Shown here in pieces: positions 55,543 through 64,000 of a DNA stretch of 64,000 nucleotides. The stretch covers positions 58,376 to 122,375 of the forward strand of contig JALOTL010000009.1 of NCBI GenBank assembly GCA_025457915.1, in the 5' to 3' direction. The first letter of the stretch is position 1; the number at the start of each line of letters is the position of its first letter. This stretch comes from Spirochaetota bacterium (lineage in GTDB: Bacteria; Spirochaetota; UBA4802; UBA5550). The position numbers were made by a program, and so were the translations under genes. The notes below the pieces were generated by a model. It was given only the letters and a program-made list of their open reading frames with translations. It was not told the origin of the DNA and searched no databases.

Positions 55543-56856
55543 ATGAGCTACATCAGCATCACTGAAGATGAAATAAAAATCATGCTCGGAGAAATCGGCG
55601 TGGATTCGATAGATGATCTGTTTGCCGATATTCCTAAATCCATCCGTCCGGATAAAAAGCCGGATTTACCATCTCCGCTTTCCGAGCAGGAACTCTCTTT
55701 TCATATCGGGAATCTTGCTGAAAAAAACCGGATTCATACGTCGTTCATCGGAGCGGGATCTTATAACCATTATATACCAGCGGCAGTGGATCATCTTTCC
55801 TCAAGATCTGAATTTTTCACGGCCTATACGCCATACCAGCCGGAAGTAAGCCAGGGGACGCTCGCCGTTATCTTCGAGTTCCAGACTATGATCTGCAAAC
55901 TTACGGGAATGGATGTTGCAAATGCCAGCATGTACGACGGCGCCACTTCCGTGGCTGAATCGGTATTAATGTCAATCCGCGCGAATAAAAAAAACAAGGT
56001 TCTTATCAGCAGGACCGTACATCCCCATTACAGGGACGTACTTAAAACTTACTGCTGGGCATCCGGTATCGGATATCTTGAGGCTGATTTTTCAGATGGA
56101 TCCTCCCCGTCTGATGACTTAAAAAAGAAACTTGATAACGATGTTTCGGCCGTCGTGGTCCAGAATCCTAACTTTTTCGGGGTGATCGAAGATATTGATG
56201 AAATCGCGTCTTTAACGCATGGCAATAATTCAAATCTTATTGTTACAGTTAATGAACCGGTCAGCCTGGGGCTGCTGAAAAATCCAGGGAATTCAGGAGC
56301 CGACATTGTATGCGGGGACGCCCAGGCTTTCGGGAACCCTATGGGTTTCGGCGGCCCGATTCTCGGATTCATTTCGGCAAAAAAGGAATTCTTGAGAATG
56401 ATGCCTGGAAGGCTGACGGGTAAAACAACCGATCTTGACGGAAAAACGTGCTACGTTCTGACCCTGCAAACAAGAGAGCAGCATATTAGACGCGAAAGAG
56501 CCACATCGAACATCTGTTCGAACCAGGCCCTCTGTGCTTTAAGATCGGTTATTTACTTGAGCATTGTCGGACCCCGATTAAGGGAACTGGCGGATTTAAA
56601 TCATCGTATGGCCTCTTATCTGAAAGCAAGGCTTTCCGAAAAAGGCTTCACGCCTGTTTTTGAAAGGCCTTTCTTCAATGAAATAGTCATGAGACACAAA
56701 ACCGCCGACAAACTTGATCACTGGCTGAAGGACCTCGGATATATTCCCGGACTTTACCTGGGAGGACATTACAAGGAACTGAAAGACTGCGTTCTTTTTT
56801 GCGCGACCGAGATGACTTCAAAAAGCGATATTGACAATTTCATCAAACACATATGA
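55543..56856 (+). CDS. gcvPA: Glycine dehydrogenase (decarboxylating) subunit 1
   Basis: N-terminal half of the P protein in organisms with split GcvP. Strings: SFIGAGSYNHYIPAAVDHL, TAYTPYQPEVSQGTLAVIFEFQT (quoted in part), NASMYDGATSVAE and TREQHIRRERATSNICSNQALCAL (quoted in part). 437 residues. It lacks the PLP lysine, which is in subunit 2. Confidence 0.96.
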   Translation: MSYISITEDEIKIMLGEIGVDSIDDLFADIPKSIRPDKKPDLPSPLSEQELSFHIGNLAEKNRIHTSFIGAGSYNHYIPAAVDHLSSRSEFFTAYTPYQPEVSQGTLAVIFEFQTMICKLTGMDVANASMYDGATSVAESVLMSIRANKKNKVLISRTVHPHYRDVLKTYCWASGIGYLEADFSDGSSPSDDLKKKLDNDVSAVVVQNPNFFGVIEDIDEIASLTHGNNSNLIVTVNEPVSLGLLKNPGNSGADIVCGDAQAFGNPMGFGGPILGFISAKKEFLRMMPGRLTGKTTDLDGKTCYVLTLQTREQHIRRERATSNICSNQALCALRSVIYLSIVGPRLRELADLNHRMASYLKARLSEKGFTPVFERPFFNEIVMRHKTADKLDHWLKDLGYIPGLYLGGHYKELKDCVLFCATEMTSKSDIDNFIKHI

Positions 56857-56869
56857 TCGGGTTGAAATA

Positions 56870-58297
56870 ATGACAAAACTTATATTTGAAAAACACGGAA
56901 AGGGAAAAAACAAATTCAGGGTGCCTGATTTCGGAGTTAAAGACAATGACGTTATCCCGGATAAATTTAAGAATTCATCTGTTGATCTCCCGGATGTGAA
57001 CGAGGTTGACGTCGTACGGCACTACACAAACCTTTCATCGCTCAATTTCGGCGTGGACAGGGCCATGTATCCTCTCGGGAGCTGTACGATGAAGCACAAT
57101 CCCAGGATAAATGAAAAAATTTCATCCCTGATGCAATTCTCGGCACTTCATCCAATGTGCGGGGACACGCTTTCACAGGGCGCACTCCAGGTTATTCATG
57201 AGCTTTCAGTATACCTTTCCGCGATTACCGGTATGTCGGCTTTTTCACTCGCCCCGGCAGCGGGATCGCACGGAGAGCTCACAGGCGTCATGATCATAAA
57301 AAAATATTTCGAGGAGATCGGAGAAAAGCGGGATAAAATCATAATTCCGGATTCCGCACATGGGACAAATCCGGCATCCGTAGCGATGTGCGGATTCAAG
57401 ATACTTGAAGCGCCTTCAAATCAGGAAGGAGACGTGGATCTGGACAAACTCTCGGGAATGATAGACGGTTCTGTCGCTGCCATGATGCTTACAAGCCCGA
57501 ATACGCTGGGGCTTTTCGACAGGAACATCCTGAAGATATCAGAGATGCTTCACGCCAATGGATCGGTTTTTTATGCAGACGGGGCCAATCTGAACGCAGT
57601 TATCGGTACCGCCAGAATGAAGGATATGGGTTTCGACATCATGCATATAAACCTTCACAAGACTTTTTCCACGCCGCATGGCGGAGGAGGGCCCGGGTCC
57701 GGACCGGTCGGCGTAGTCGAGAAATTCGTGAAATATCTGCCGGTACCTTTCGTCAGGGAGGAAGGCGGGAAATATGCCCTTGATTACAACAGACCGGACA
57801 GCATAGGACGTGTGCATTCTTTTTACGGCAACTTTCTTGTTGCCCTGAAGTCTTATGCATATATACGCACTCTCGGTCCTGAAGGAATAAGGGATATTTC
57901 AAGAATTTCGGTATTAAATGCGAACTATCTGAGATCAAGACTTATGAAGGAATTCAATCTTCCAATAAATAGAACATGCATGCATGAATTCGTTCTTAAC
58001 GATAAGGACATTCCGAATCATGTGACAACTAATGATCTGGCCAAACGGCTTCTTGATTACGGCTATCACGCCCCGACTGTTTACTTTCCGCTCCTGATAC
58101 CAGGCGCGATGATGATAGAACCGACAGAAACAGAGGGGAAGGATTCCCTTGACGAGTTCGTGGACGCAATGATTAAAATAAAAAAGGAAGCGTCGGACAA
58201 CCCGGAAATTATTCTCGGCGCGCCGCATACAACTCCGGTCAGAAGGGTAGACGCAGTCGCGGCCGCGAGAAATCCGATACTGAAATGGCAGGAGTGA
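56870..58297 (+). CDS. gcvPB: Glycine dehydrogenase (decarboxylating) subunit 2
   Basis: C-terminal half of split GcvP, carrying the PLP lysine in INLHKTFSTPHGGGGPGSGP. Also LGSCTMKHNPRIN and PDSAHGTNPASVAMCGF. The start is the ATG at 56870; the open frame upstream lies inside gcvPA. The stop overlaps lipA by 13 nt. Confidence 0.96.
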   Translation: MTKLIFEKHGKGKNKFRVPDFGVKDNDVIPDKFKNSSVDLPDVNEVDVVRHYTNLSSLNFGVDRAMYPLGSCTMKHNPRINEKISSLMQFSALHPMCGDTLSQGALQVIHELSVYLSAITGMSAFSLAPAAGSHGELTGVMIIKKYFEEIGEKRDKIIIPDSAHGTNPASVAMCGFKILEAPSNQEGDVDLDKLSGMIDGSVAAMMLTSPNTLGLFDRNILKISEMLHANGSVFYADGANLNAVIGTARMKDMGFDIMHINLHKTFSTPHGGGGPGSGPVGVVEKFVKYLPVPFVREEGGKYALDYNRPDSIGRVHSFYGNFLVALKSYAYIRTLGPEGIRDISRISVLNANYLRSRLMKEFNLPINRTCMHEFVLNDKDIPNHVTTNDLAKRLLDYGYHAPTVYFPLLIPGAMMIEPTETEGKDSLDEFVDAMIKIKKEASDNPEIILGAPHTTPVRRVDAVAAARNPILKWQE

Positions 58298-59145
58298 TTC
58301 AAAGAAAGCCGTCCTGGTTGAAAATCACCATACCGGGCGGATCCGGCTGTTCACGCATAAAGAAGATTCTTGCAGAGAAATCCCTGAACACGGTATGCAT
58401 CGAAGCCAAATGCCCAAATATCGGGGAATGCTTCGGGTGCGGGACGGCCACCTTTCTCATAATGGGCAAAACTTGTACAAGAAATTGCCGATACTGCTCC
58501 ATCGAGAAGGGTATTCCCGGGCCGCTTGAAAAAAATGAACCTGAAAAAATTGCCTCAGCAATCGGGGAGCTCGGCTTAAAATACGCGGTCATCACTTCAG
58601 TTACAAGGGACGACCTCTCGGACGGCGGATCATCGGTTTTTGTTTCAACAATTCATGCCATAAATATAATTAACCCGGCATGCCGCGTGGAGGTGCTGGT
58701 TCCTGATTTCGGAAAAAACATGGATGAATCGATAGCTGAAATTATTGAATCTTCACCGTATTTGATAAACCACAACATCGAGGTTGCCAGGAATCTTTTT
58801 CCATCCCTCAGGCCCATGGGCGATTATGAAAAATCCATCAGGCTGCTGAAGACCGTGTCGAATAGCCCGATAAAATCGAAGAGCGGATTGATGATAGGAT
58901 TCGGTGAAAACATGGATGATATTCTCAGGACCATGGAAGATTTAATTTCGGCTGGATGTGAAATATTAACCATAGGCCAGTACCTGAAATCCGCTAAAGA
59001 AAATTACGATGTGCGGAAATATTATACTCCGGATGAATTTGACGAATTACGGGAAACCGCAATGCGGATGGGTTTCCATAGCGTTTTTTCGTCCCCACTC
59101 ACGAGAAGCTCCTATCGTGCTGCGGAAACGTCTGAGATGCGATGA
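58285..59145 (+). CDS. lipA: Lipoyl synthase
   Basis: Radical SAM enzyme inserting two sulfurs into octanoyl chains. Auxiliary cluster Cys38, 43, 49 (CIEAKCPNIGEC) and radical SAM cluster Cys64, 68, 71 (CTRNCRYC) are both intact, and the C-terminal serine ligand motif TRSSYRA is present. Starting inside gcvPB ties it to GcvH modification. Confidence 0.96.
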   Translation: MAGVIQRKPSWLKITIPGGSGCSRIKKILAEKSLNTVCIEAKCPNIGECFGCGTATFLIMGKTCTRNCRYCSIEKGIPGPLEKNEPEKIASAIGELGLKYAVITSVTRDDLSDGGSSVFVSTIHAINIINPACRVEVLVPDFGKNMDESIAEIIESSPYLINHNIEVARNLFPSLRPMGDYEKSIRLLKTVSNSPIKSKSGLMIGFGENMDDILRTMEDLISAGCEILTIGQYLKSAKENYDVRKYYTPDEFDELRETAMRMGFHSVFSSPLTRSSYRAAETSEMR

Positions 59146-59151
59146 ATTTAA

Positions 59152-59433
59152 ATGATTGAAAAATACTATGAGTATAAACCTCCACGGGAAAAGCTTATTA
59201 AAATCCATATGAAAACCGACGGATTTTATATCCTCGGTATAATGATCACCGGGGATTTTTTTATTCTCCCGGAACAGGGAATTGATCCGATCGAATCATC
59301 TCTTCTGGATTCGTCCCTGGACAGCAAGGAAATATTATCAAGAGTAAATTCTGCAATAATGAAAAACGGGATTGAGCTTGTCGGTGTTTCTTCTGAATCT
59401 CTCACCGAGGCCATAATCCGTACGGTTGAATGA
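59152..59433 (+). CDS. Lipoate-protein ligase accessory subunit (LplB / Lip_prot_lig_C domain)
   Basis: The 93-residue protein matches the small C-terminal domain of lipoate ligases: IMITGDFFILPEQGIDPIES, then LDSKEILSRVNSAI. In archaea such as Thermoplasma this domain is a separate LplB needed with LplA for lipoate activation. It overlaps by 4 nt the start of the catalytic subunit gene, so the two are likely made in equal amounts. Confidence 0.8.
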   Translation: MIEKYYEYKPPREKLIKIHMKTDGFYILGIMITGDFFILPEQGIDPIESSLLDSSLDSKEILSRVNSAIMKNGIELVGVSSESLTEAIIRTVE

Positions 59434-60218
59434 TGAAACCCAAATGGCGGGTCATTATGGATCCATCGGCTGGCGGAACCTGGAACATGGCGGTTGACTG
59501 TGCTTTGCTTAAATCCGTTTCAAACGGAGGGAGCCCGGTATTGCGCCTGTATTCATGGAAACCGCCTGCAATTACAATAGGATATTTCCAGATCCGCGAT
59601 GAGGAAACAGATCTCCGGCTTTGTGAAAAAATGGGGATCGACGTGATAAGAAGAATAACAGGGGGTGGATCCGTTTACCACGACAATGAAATTACGTACA
59701 GCATAACAGCCCCGGCCGATAATAAAAAATTCGGCGCTTCGATCATCGATTCATACCGGATCATATGCGGGGCCATTGTTTCTGTGCTGCGGCAGTTTAA
59801 GATAGATGCAGAATTCGCACCGATAAACGACATTGTAGTTAAGGGAAAAAAAATTTCCGGAAATGCCCAGACAAGAAGAGAGGGAGTCCTATCGCAGCAT
59901 GGCACACTGCTGTTGTCCGTTGATAAGCCCCGCATGTTTTCTTTGCTTAAGATATCCAGGGAAAAAATTTCAGATAAAGGCGTTTCCGATGCATCGGAGA
60001 GGATCACATCGATCGAGGAGCAGCTCGGTCCAGATGCGCTGTCATACGGATTTATCTCCGAGTTTTCAAATCTCCTGATAGATAAATTAGGCAGTATCTT
60101 CGAAGTTGAGTTCGATTATGTCGGATTGAACTCGGATGAAACGGATTTTGCAAAAAAAATTGAAAAAGACCTGTTTAAAAATGCAGAATGGAATGACAAA
60201 CGCAAAAAATGGGCTTGA
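59430..60218 (+). CDS. Lipoate-protein ligase A catalytic subunit
   Basis: Activates and attaches lipoate to carriers such as GcvH. Features: RRITGGGSVYHD and the lysine motif VKGKKISGNAQTRR with LSQHGTLLLS. It is 262 residues and lacks the C-terminal accessory domain, which is encoded just upstream. An octanoyl-transfer role (LipM-like) is an alternative, but the paired accessory gene favours a ligase. Confidence 0.88.
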   Translation: MMKPKWRVIMDPSAGGTWNMAVDCALLKSVSNGGSPVLRLYSWKPPAITIGYFQIRDEETDLRLCEKMGIDVIRRITGGGSVYHDNEITYSITAPADNKKFGASIIDSYRIICGAIVSVLRQFKIDAEFAPINDIVVKGKKISGNAQTRREGVLSQHGTLLLSVDKPRMFSLLKISREKISDKGVSDASERITSIEEQLGPDALSYGFISEFSNLLIDKLGSIFEVEFDYVGLNSDETDFAKKIEKDLFKNAEWNDKRKKWA

Positions 60219-60279
60219 TTTTTTTTTTGAATAATGCATAATTAATGAATGATACGAATGCTGAATCCTGGAGATAAAC

Positions 60280-60594
60280 ATGAAAGGTGAAGTTTTTATA
60301 CAGAATATTTTCAATCTCTTCATAATCGCCATAATCCTGGAAGCTTCAATAATGGCTGTCTTTTCCATGGCTGCGCTTAAAGACCTTACTGAGAACAGGG
60401 CCCTGCAGGGAGCAAGGGATGCGATAATTCTCATCCTTTCACTGGTTCTTTGCTATAAGGTTGAAATTCTCAACATATTCGTCAACACGGGCGTCAGGCT
60501 GCCGCATATATTGGATACAATTATCAGCGCCCTTGTATTGATGAGGTTAACGACCCTTATAAGGGATTTCTTCCACAAGATAAAAATGGGATAA
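60280..60594 (+). CDS. Small hypothetical membrane protein
   Basis: Not recognised. 104 residues with three hydrophobic segments (about 11-30, 45-62 and 78-92) and a short basic end. It lies 61 bp after the lipoate ligase gene, possibly the last gene of that operon. No cysteine-rich, holin or toxin hallmark is clear. Confidence 0.55.
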   Translation: MKGEVFIQNIFNLFIIAIILEASIMAVFSMAALKDLTENRALQGARDAIILILSLVLCYKVEILNIFVNTGVRLPHILDTIISALVLMRLTTLIRDFFHKIKMG

Positions 60595-60691
60595 AGCGTC
60601 AATAACCGAAAATATAAGCATAAATATTCAACTTCCGATAAGATATATTATGTCTCATAAGAAAATAGGCTTGTATTTATGATGGCATAAT

Positions 60692-61180
60692 TTATAGGGG
60701 CATTTCGATCAGGGATACGGAATATACGGCAATACCTTCCCCCCTTCCTGTAAAACCCAGGCCCTCAGTCGTTTTACCTTTTATGCCGATTCTATCCAAT
60801 TCAAGATTTCCAATGGATTTTGATATGTTTTTTTTCATTCTCAGTGAATATGTTGAAATTTTGGGTTCATTGCATATAATAACTGAATCTATATTCACAA
60901 TCCTGATCCGCCTGGAATTAATCATCTCGTAGATTCTTTCCAGCAGTATTATGCTTTCTACGTCCCTGTATTTCTCATTGCTGTCAGGAAAAAGAGACCC
61001 TATATCCATAAAGCCGCATGCACCGCAAAGTGAGTCAATTATTGCATGGATAAGAACATCGGCGTCAGAATGGCCAAGGAGACCCAGGGGAGAATCGATT
61101 TTTTCGCCACCCAGGATGAGATCCCTTCCCTTTGCAAATGGATGTACGTCAAATCCGTTTCCGATTCTTAAATTAGACAT
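60692..61180 (-). CDS. ispF: 2-C-methyl-D-erythritol 2,4-cyclodiphosphate synthase
   Basis: Isoprenoid (MEP) pathway enzyme. Metal ligands Asp11 and His13 in GFDVHPF, then LLGHSDADVLIHAIIDSLCG and the C-terminal IGIKGKTTEGLGFTGRGEGIAVYSV region (quoted in part). 162 residues, usual. It is monofunctional (no IspD). It sits 14 bp downstream of the STAS gene on the same strand. Confidence 0.96.
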   Translation of the reverse strand: MSNLRIGNGFDVHPFAKGRDLILGGEKIDSPLGLLGHSDADVLIHAIIDSLCGACGFMDIGSLFPDSNEKYRDVESIILLERIYEMINSRRIRIVNIDSVIICNEPKISTYSLRMKKNISKSIGNLELDRIGIKGKTTEGLGFTGRGEGIAVYSVSLIEMPL

Positions 61181-61194
61181 GCCGCAATGGATAA

Positions 61195-61494
61195 TTATAC
61201 ATTGAATATATCTGAGAGAGAACTGAGCTTGAGCACGTTCAAAACCTTGGTGCTTACTTTGGATATCTTGAGGGATTTCCCCTTTTTCTTTTGAAGTTTC
61301 AACAGGCTAATCAATACTCCGACGCCGGAAGAATCAATATAATCTACATTCGACAGATCGAGCTCGATGTCTTTATCCACATTCTGTCCGACTTCAAACA
61401 ACTTTTGTTTAAAAGTCTTAATGGTCATCATTTCGATATCGCCATTAACGGTGATCTGCACATTCTCACCGTCTTCTCTGATATCTATGTTCAT
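61195..61494 (-). CDS. STAS-domain anti-sigma factor antagonist
   Basis: 99-residue SpoIIAA/RsbV-like protein. The phosphorylation loop is intact: LDLSNVDYIDSSGVGVLISLL with candidate Ser residues in DSSG. Such proteins are dephosphorylated by PP2C enzymes like the one at 11 kb. No anti-sigma kinase gene is nearby. Confidence 0.92.
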   Translation of the reverse strand: MNIDIREDGENVQITVNGDIEMMTIKTFKQKLFEVGQNVDKDIELDLSNVDYIDSSGVGVLISLLKLQKKKGKSLKISKVSTKVLNVLKLSSLSDIFNV

Positions 61495-61696
61495 CTGTAA
61501 AAATCCTCTAAATTACGAATAAATTTTTATTATAAAATTATATTATCCCGCGCAATATTAGTCAAACATTAATTTCACGGGTAGGTAATTAAATTTCTTG
61601 ATTTTACATTAAATTATCAGTATATAACTATCATAATACAATAATTTTTCCGATCTTTAATTATAATAATATTTTTGCGCTTTGATGAGGGCATAA

Positions 61697-62041
61697 ATGA
61701 ATAAATTGACTGTTTTATTGATTTTAATCCTTACATTTACAATAACCTGCACATTAATGGCCGATACCCATTCAAAAGAAGAAGTCCAGGGCCTTATTGA
61801 TATGGCTGAAAAAAAAATCGATGAATTGAAAAAAAACAATGTTTTTCAATATGCAGGATATGAAATTTCAAAAATTGAATTTCATATCAATAATACCAAA
61901 AAATATCTTGGTGAAAAGATGTTTGATCTTGCATTTTATGAAATTAAAACCGGGAATGAATATTTTAAAATGATCGAAGCAAGGAGAGAGTTATTTAATG
62001 CCCAGAACGAATATGATGAGGCCAAAAGGAACAACAGGTAA
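61697..62041 (+). CDS. Small exported helical protein
   Basis: Signal sequence (residues 1-22) with a possible lipobox cysteine at TITC, or cleavage after LMA. The mature part is helical and charged, with a pattern (EVQGLIDMAEKKIDELKK, ISKIEFHINNTKKYL) recalling DUF4398-type outer-membrane helpers. It is 18 bp before an OmpA-domain gene whose N-terminal region resembles it, so the pair probably acts in the envelope. Confidence 0.6.
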   Translation: MNKLTVLLILILTFTITCTLMADTHSKEEVQGLIDMAEKKIDELKKNNVFQYAGYEISKIEFHINNTKKYLGEKMFDLAFYEIKTGNEYFKMIEARRELFNAQNEYDEAKRNNR

Positions 62042-62059
62042 TAAACAAGGATGGTTTAT

Positions 62060-62974
62060 ATGAGAAGAATACTTATTATTTCGTTAATTTTGTTTATAGG
62101 CATTCCCGGGTATTCAATATACATTAAAAAGAATGAAGCAGCAAAGATGATAAACGATGCTGAAAAGGCAGTTAAAGATATAAATGAAAATACTGAGCTT
62201 AATCAATATATTCCCCATGACGTGTACACGGAAGCCCTTCTCTACCTTATGAATTCTAAAAGCATTCTGGAAAGGATTGATAAAAACTCTGCATATACCG
62301 ATTACAAGGAATACCTTGAAGCGTATTATTACGGGAATATTTCCTTATTAAAAACAGAAACGGCTAAAATATTCGCACAGGCGAAACAGCTGAGGTATAA
62401 AAAGCTCCTGATCACAAAAGGATGCAATTTAAAAGACATTGAAAACTATTCCGGAAATCTTGTCGATAATTTGAAGACTGAGATTAAGGATGAAAAGAAA
62501 CCCGAACCAAAGCCTGTAGATAAAAAAGAGCCAGTTCCGGAAAAAAAGGTTCCGGATAAAGAGGTAATCGTTAAACCTAAAAAAATTGATCTCAAGGAAT
62601 ACAATTCTATCATCAGCGCCAACCTCATCAAAAAAGGACCAATATATAAAATCGAACTGTATGATAAAAATATTTTTCGCAAGAGCAATTTCAAGCTTAA
62701 CGATTACGGAGTCGGCGCTCTGAACAAAATCGTGAAAGTACTGATTGAATACCCGGAATGCAAAATAAAAATCGTCGGTCATTCAAGGGATTTCGATTAT
62801 AAAAACTATTCAAAATACAAGGCAAAAGTAGTTTCTGGATACCTGTTGAAAAACAAAATCGATTCCCAGAGAATTTCCTATATGGGCATAGGAAACAAGG
62901 AAGTGATGGATACTCATCTCGGTTTCAGAAGAGTAGATAGAGTAGAAATCATTGTTTCTGGAATAAATCAATAA
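62060..62974 (+). CDS. Exported protein with C-terminal OmpA-like domain
   Basis: Signal peptide (about residues 1-20), a helical region like the preceding protein, then a lysine/proline/glutamate-rich linker (about residues 145-180; EPKPVDKKEPVPEKK) and an OmpA-like peptidoglycan-binding domain: LNKIVKVLIEYPECKIKIVGHS, YSKYKAKVVSGYLL and FRRVDRVEIIVSG. The linker would span the periplasm. I prefer the ATG at 62060 giving MRRILIISL over one 9 nt upstream. Confidence 0.85.
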   Translation: MRRILIISLILFIGIPGYSIYIKKNEAAKMINDAEKAVKDINENTELNQYIPHDVYTEALLYLMNSKSILERIDKNSAYTDYKEYLEAYYYGNISLLKTETAKIFAQAKQLRYKKLLITKGCNLKDIENYSGNLVDNLKTEIKDEKKPEPKPVDKKEPVPEKKVPDKEVIVKPKKIDLKEYNSIISANLIKKGPIYKIELYDKNIFRKSNFKLNDYGVGALNKIVKVLIEYPECKIKIVGHSRDFDYKNYSKYKAKVVSGYLLKNKIDSQRISYMGIGNKEVMDTHLGFRRVDRVEIIVSGINQ

Positions 62975-63051
62975 AAAAAAGAAGATCAGGAGTGATATCA
63001 TAATCTTAGTCAAATATACAATCAGTTACAAAATTAAATCAATATCTTGTT

Positions 63052-63079
63052 AAAAGAGCCCCGGATGAGGCTCTTTTTT
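63052..63079. terminator. Strong intrinsic terminator, probably bidirectional
   Basis: 9-bp stem AAAAGAGCC/GGCTCTTTT with an 8-nt loop, T-run after it on the plus strand and A-run before it, so it can act on either strand. It ends the OmpA-domain transcript and could also end transcription from the other side. Confidence 0.85.
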
Positions 63080-63093
63080 ATTTAGTAGATTGT

Positions 63094-63213
63094 TTATTGC
63101 TTATCTTTGAGTTCACTTGTTTGAAGGTAATTCATGGAGTCTGTTTTTGCAACGCTGTAATTTTTAACCCAATTTTTTAACAGCGTTTCTTTCTGCTGTT
63201 TTGAGTATTTAAA
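63094..63213 (-). pseudogene. Short open remnant, possibly of a transposase N-terminal region
   Basis: A 39-codon frame without a start codon, closed by stops at both ends, reading KYSKQQKETLLKNWVKNYSV and on to KDKQ. The opening pattern recalls the N-terminal HTH of some IS transposase ORFs (YSxxEKxxLLxxW), but it is too short to be sure. The rest of the 389-bp gap (62975-63363) holds only the terminator and AT-rich sequence. Confidence 0.25.
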
Positions 63214-63363
63214 TCAATTATCGTGAATGATGCCGGAAATAAAGCGGTCATAAAAAGTAAAATTCCTTTTTCGTATCTTTTCTCCTTTATACAATATAAA
63301 TATTAAAATCTTACATAATCATTTTTGATTGAATATGAAGCGATACTAAAAAATTCTGAATAT

Positions 63364-64000
63364 TCAATCCTGCAATTCGATGTCTAAAATAATCATCTGT
63401 GCCATTTTGATCCCACGATAAAAATTCATTTCAAGTCTGTAGACAATGTTTATCGGCTTCTTTTTGAAATATATTTCTTCCATTTTACAGCCCATGTTCC
63501 ATCCGATTCCGGAAATGGAGTTTTTATTTTCAAATAGATATTTCCCATGTTTTCCGCTTTTTAAAGTTGAAAAGGAGGTAATATCAATATTTTTTGATAA
63601 AAAAACCGGTTCTTCATTATCCGATCCGAAAGGCTCGAGCAAACGGAGGGAATTTATAAACTCAAGATTTATTGCTTTTAAATCTATTTCCATGTCGATC
63701 TGGATATCTTTTTCAGGAATAACTGTTTCATTCATCGAATTGTTGATTCTTAATATTATCTCGTCAAGCTGTTTCAGTTTTATTGTAAATCCGAATGCCT
63801 GTGAATGCCCCCCCACCCTTTCAAAATAATCAAAATGTGGAACAATATAAGATAAGAAATCAAATTCGTATGAAACTCTTCCGGAACCTTTTACCATTGT
63901 GCCATCACCGATAACTGTGGTTACAATTACCGGTTTTCCTGTTTGTTCCGAAATTCTGTTCGCTATCAATCCTGTAAAACCGTCAGGAGTATCGGTTAAA
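63364..64000 (-). CDS. recJ: Single-stranded-DNA exonuclease RecJ, C-terminal part (5' end outside window)
   Basis: Open to the right window edge. The DHHA1-type region is visible: TPDGFTGLIANRI, then MVKGSGRVSYEFDF and the VGGHSQAFGFTI motif, followed by the OB-like domain with LLEPFGSDNEEPVFL. RecJ degrades 5' ends in mismatch repair and recombination. The frame is intact beyond the TTG that could be mistaken for a start at 63969. Confidence 0.9.
   Translation of the reverse strand, partial: LTDTPDGFTGLIANRISEQTGKPVIVTTVIGDGTMVKGSGRVSYEFDFLSYIVPHFDYFERVGGHSQAFGFTIKLKQLDEIILRINNSMNETVIPEKDIQIDMEIDLKAINLEFINSLRLLEPFGSDNEEPVFLSKNIDITSFSTLKSGKHGKYLFENKNSISGIGWNMGCKMEEIYFKKKPINIVYRLEMNFYRGIKMAQMIILDIELQD

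Overview
The window reads as ordinary chromosome of a motile, Gram-negative-type bacterium, moderately AT-rich and densely packed. The cell-type evidence is a chemotaxis receptor, FliS with a flagellar-chaperone-like partner, a class A penicillin-binding protein, lipoproteins and an OmpA-type protein. The mix (many membrane signalling proteins, lipoproteins, siroheme-dependent heme genes) would suit a spirochaete-like or deltaproteobacteria-like anaerobe, but no rRNA is present and the assignment is inference. I see no prophage, intact insertion sequence or CRISPR array.

Region 1 (1-20.5 kb, all + strand): end of a UvrD/PcrA-type helicase, a six-TM chemotaxis receptor, a stand-alone NDP-forming acyl-CoA synthetase alpha subunit, an oppABC importer without ATPases, a lipoprotein, a degenerate kinase/receiver protein, a PPP phosphatase, a formylglycine-enzyme-fold protein, a membrane PP2C phosphatase with TPRs, rlmN, a PBP1A-type enzyme, an M23 peptidase, a double-HTH regulator and two tandem CNNM/CorC-type membrane proteins.

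Region 2 (20.5-33.7 kb): hinT, a spore-photoproduct-lyase-like radical SAM protein, prfB, two orphan genes, then a minus-strand run gatB-purC-fliS-chaperone, then proA-nadD-LCP-rsfS-mgtC-like on the plus strand.

Region 3 (34-42.8 kb): eno-ftsB-like-YrdC-like, hisBHA followed by a GAF-GGDEF cyclase, a CAT-anticodon tRNA, and rplU-prp-rpmA-obgE-proB.

Region 4 (42.8-53.3 kb) is the most distinctive. Divergent hemC-cobA/hemD and hemB-hemL-hemA-ahbD-ahbAB-ahbC-precorrin-2 dehydrogenase encode nearly every step from glutamyl-tRNA to heme b through siroheme. No hemE, hemN/F/G/Y or hemH is seen. The two siroheme decarboxylase subunits are fused in one chain. The divergent intergenic region holds nested inverted repeats and one copy of a 34-bp dispersed element whose other copy lies upstream of eno.

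Region 5 (53.3-64 kb): an RRM protein and a TerC-type membrane protein, then gcvH-gcvPA-gcvPB-lipA followed by a lipoate ligase split into two genes (accessory domain, then catalytic domain). This couples the glycine cleavage enzyme to synthesis and attachment of its lipoyl cofactor; gcvT is not in the window. ispF, a STAS protein, an envelope gene pair ending in an OmpA domain, and the 3' part of recJ close the window.
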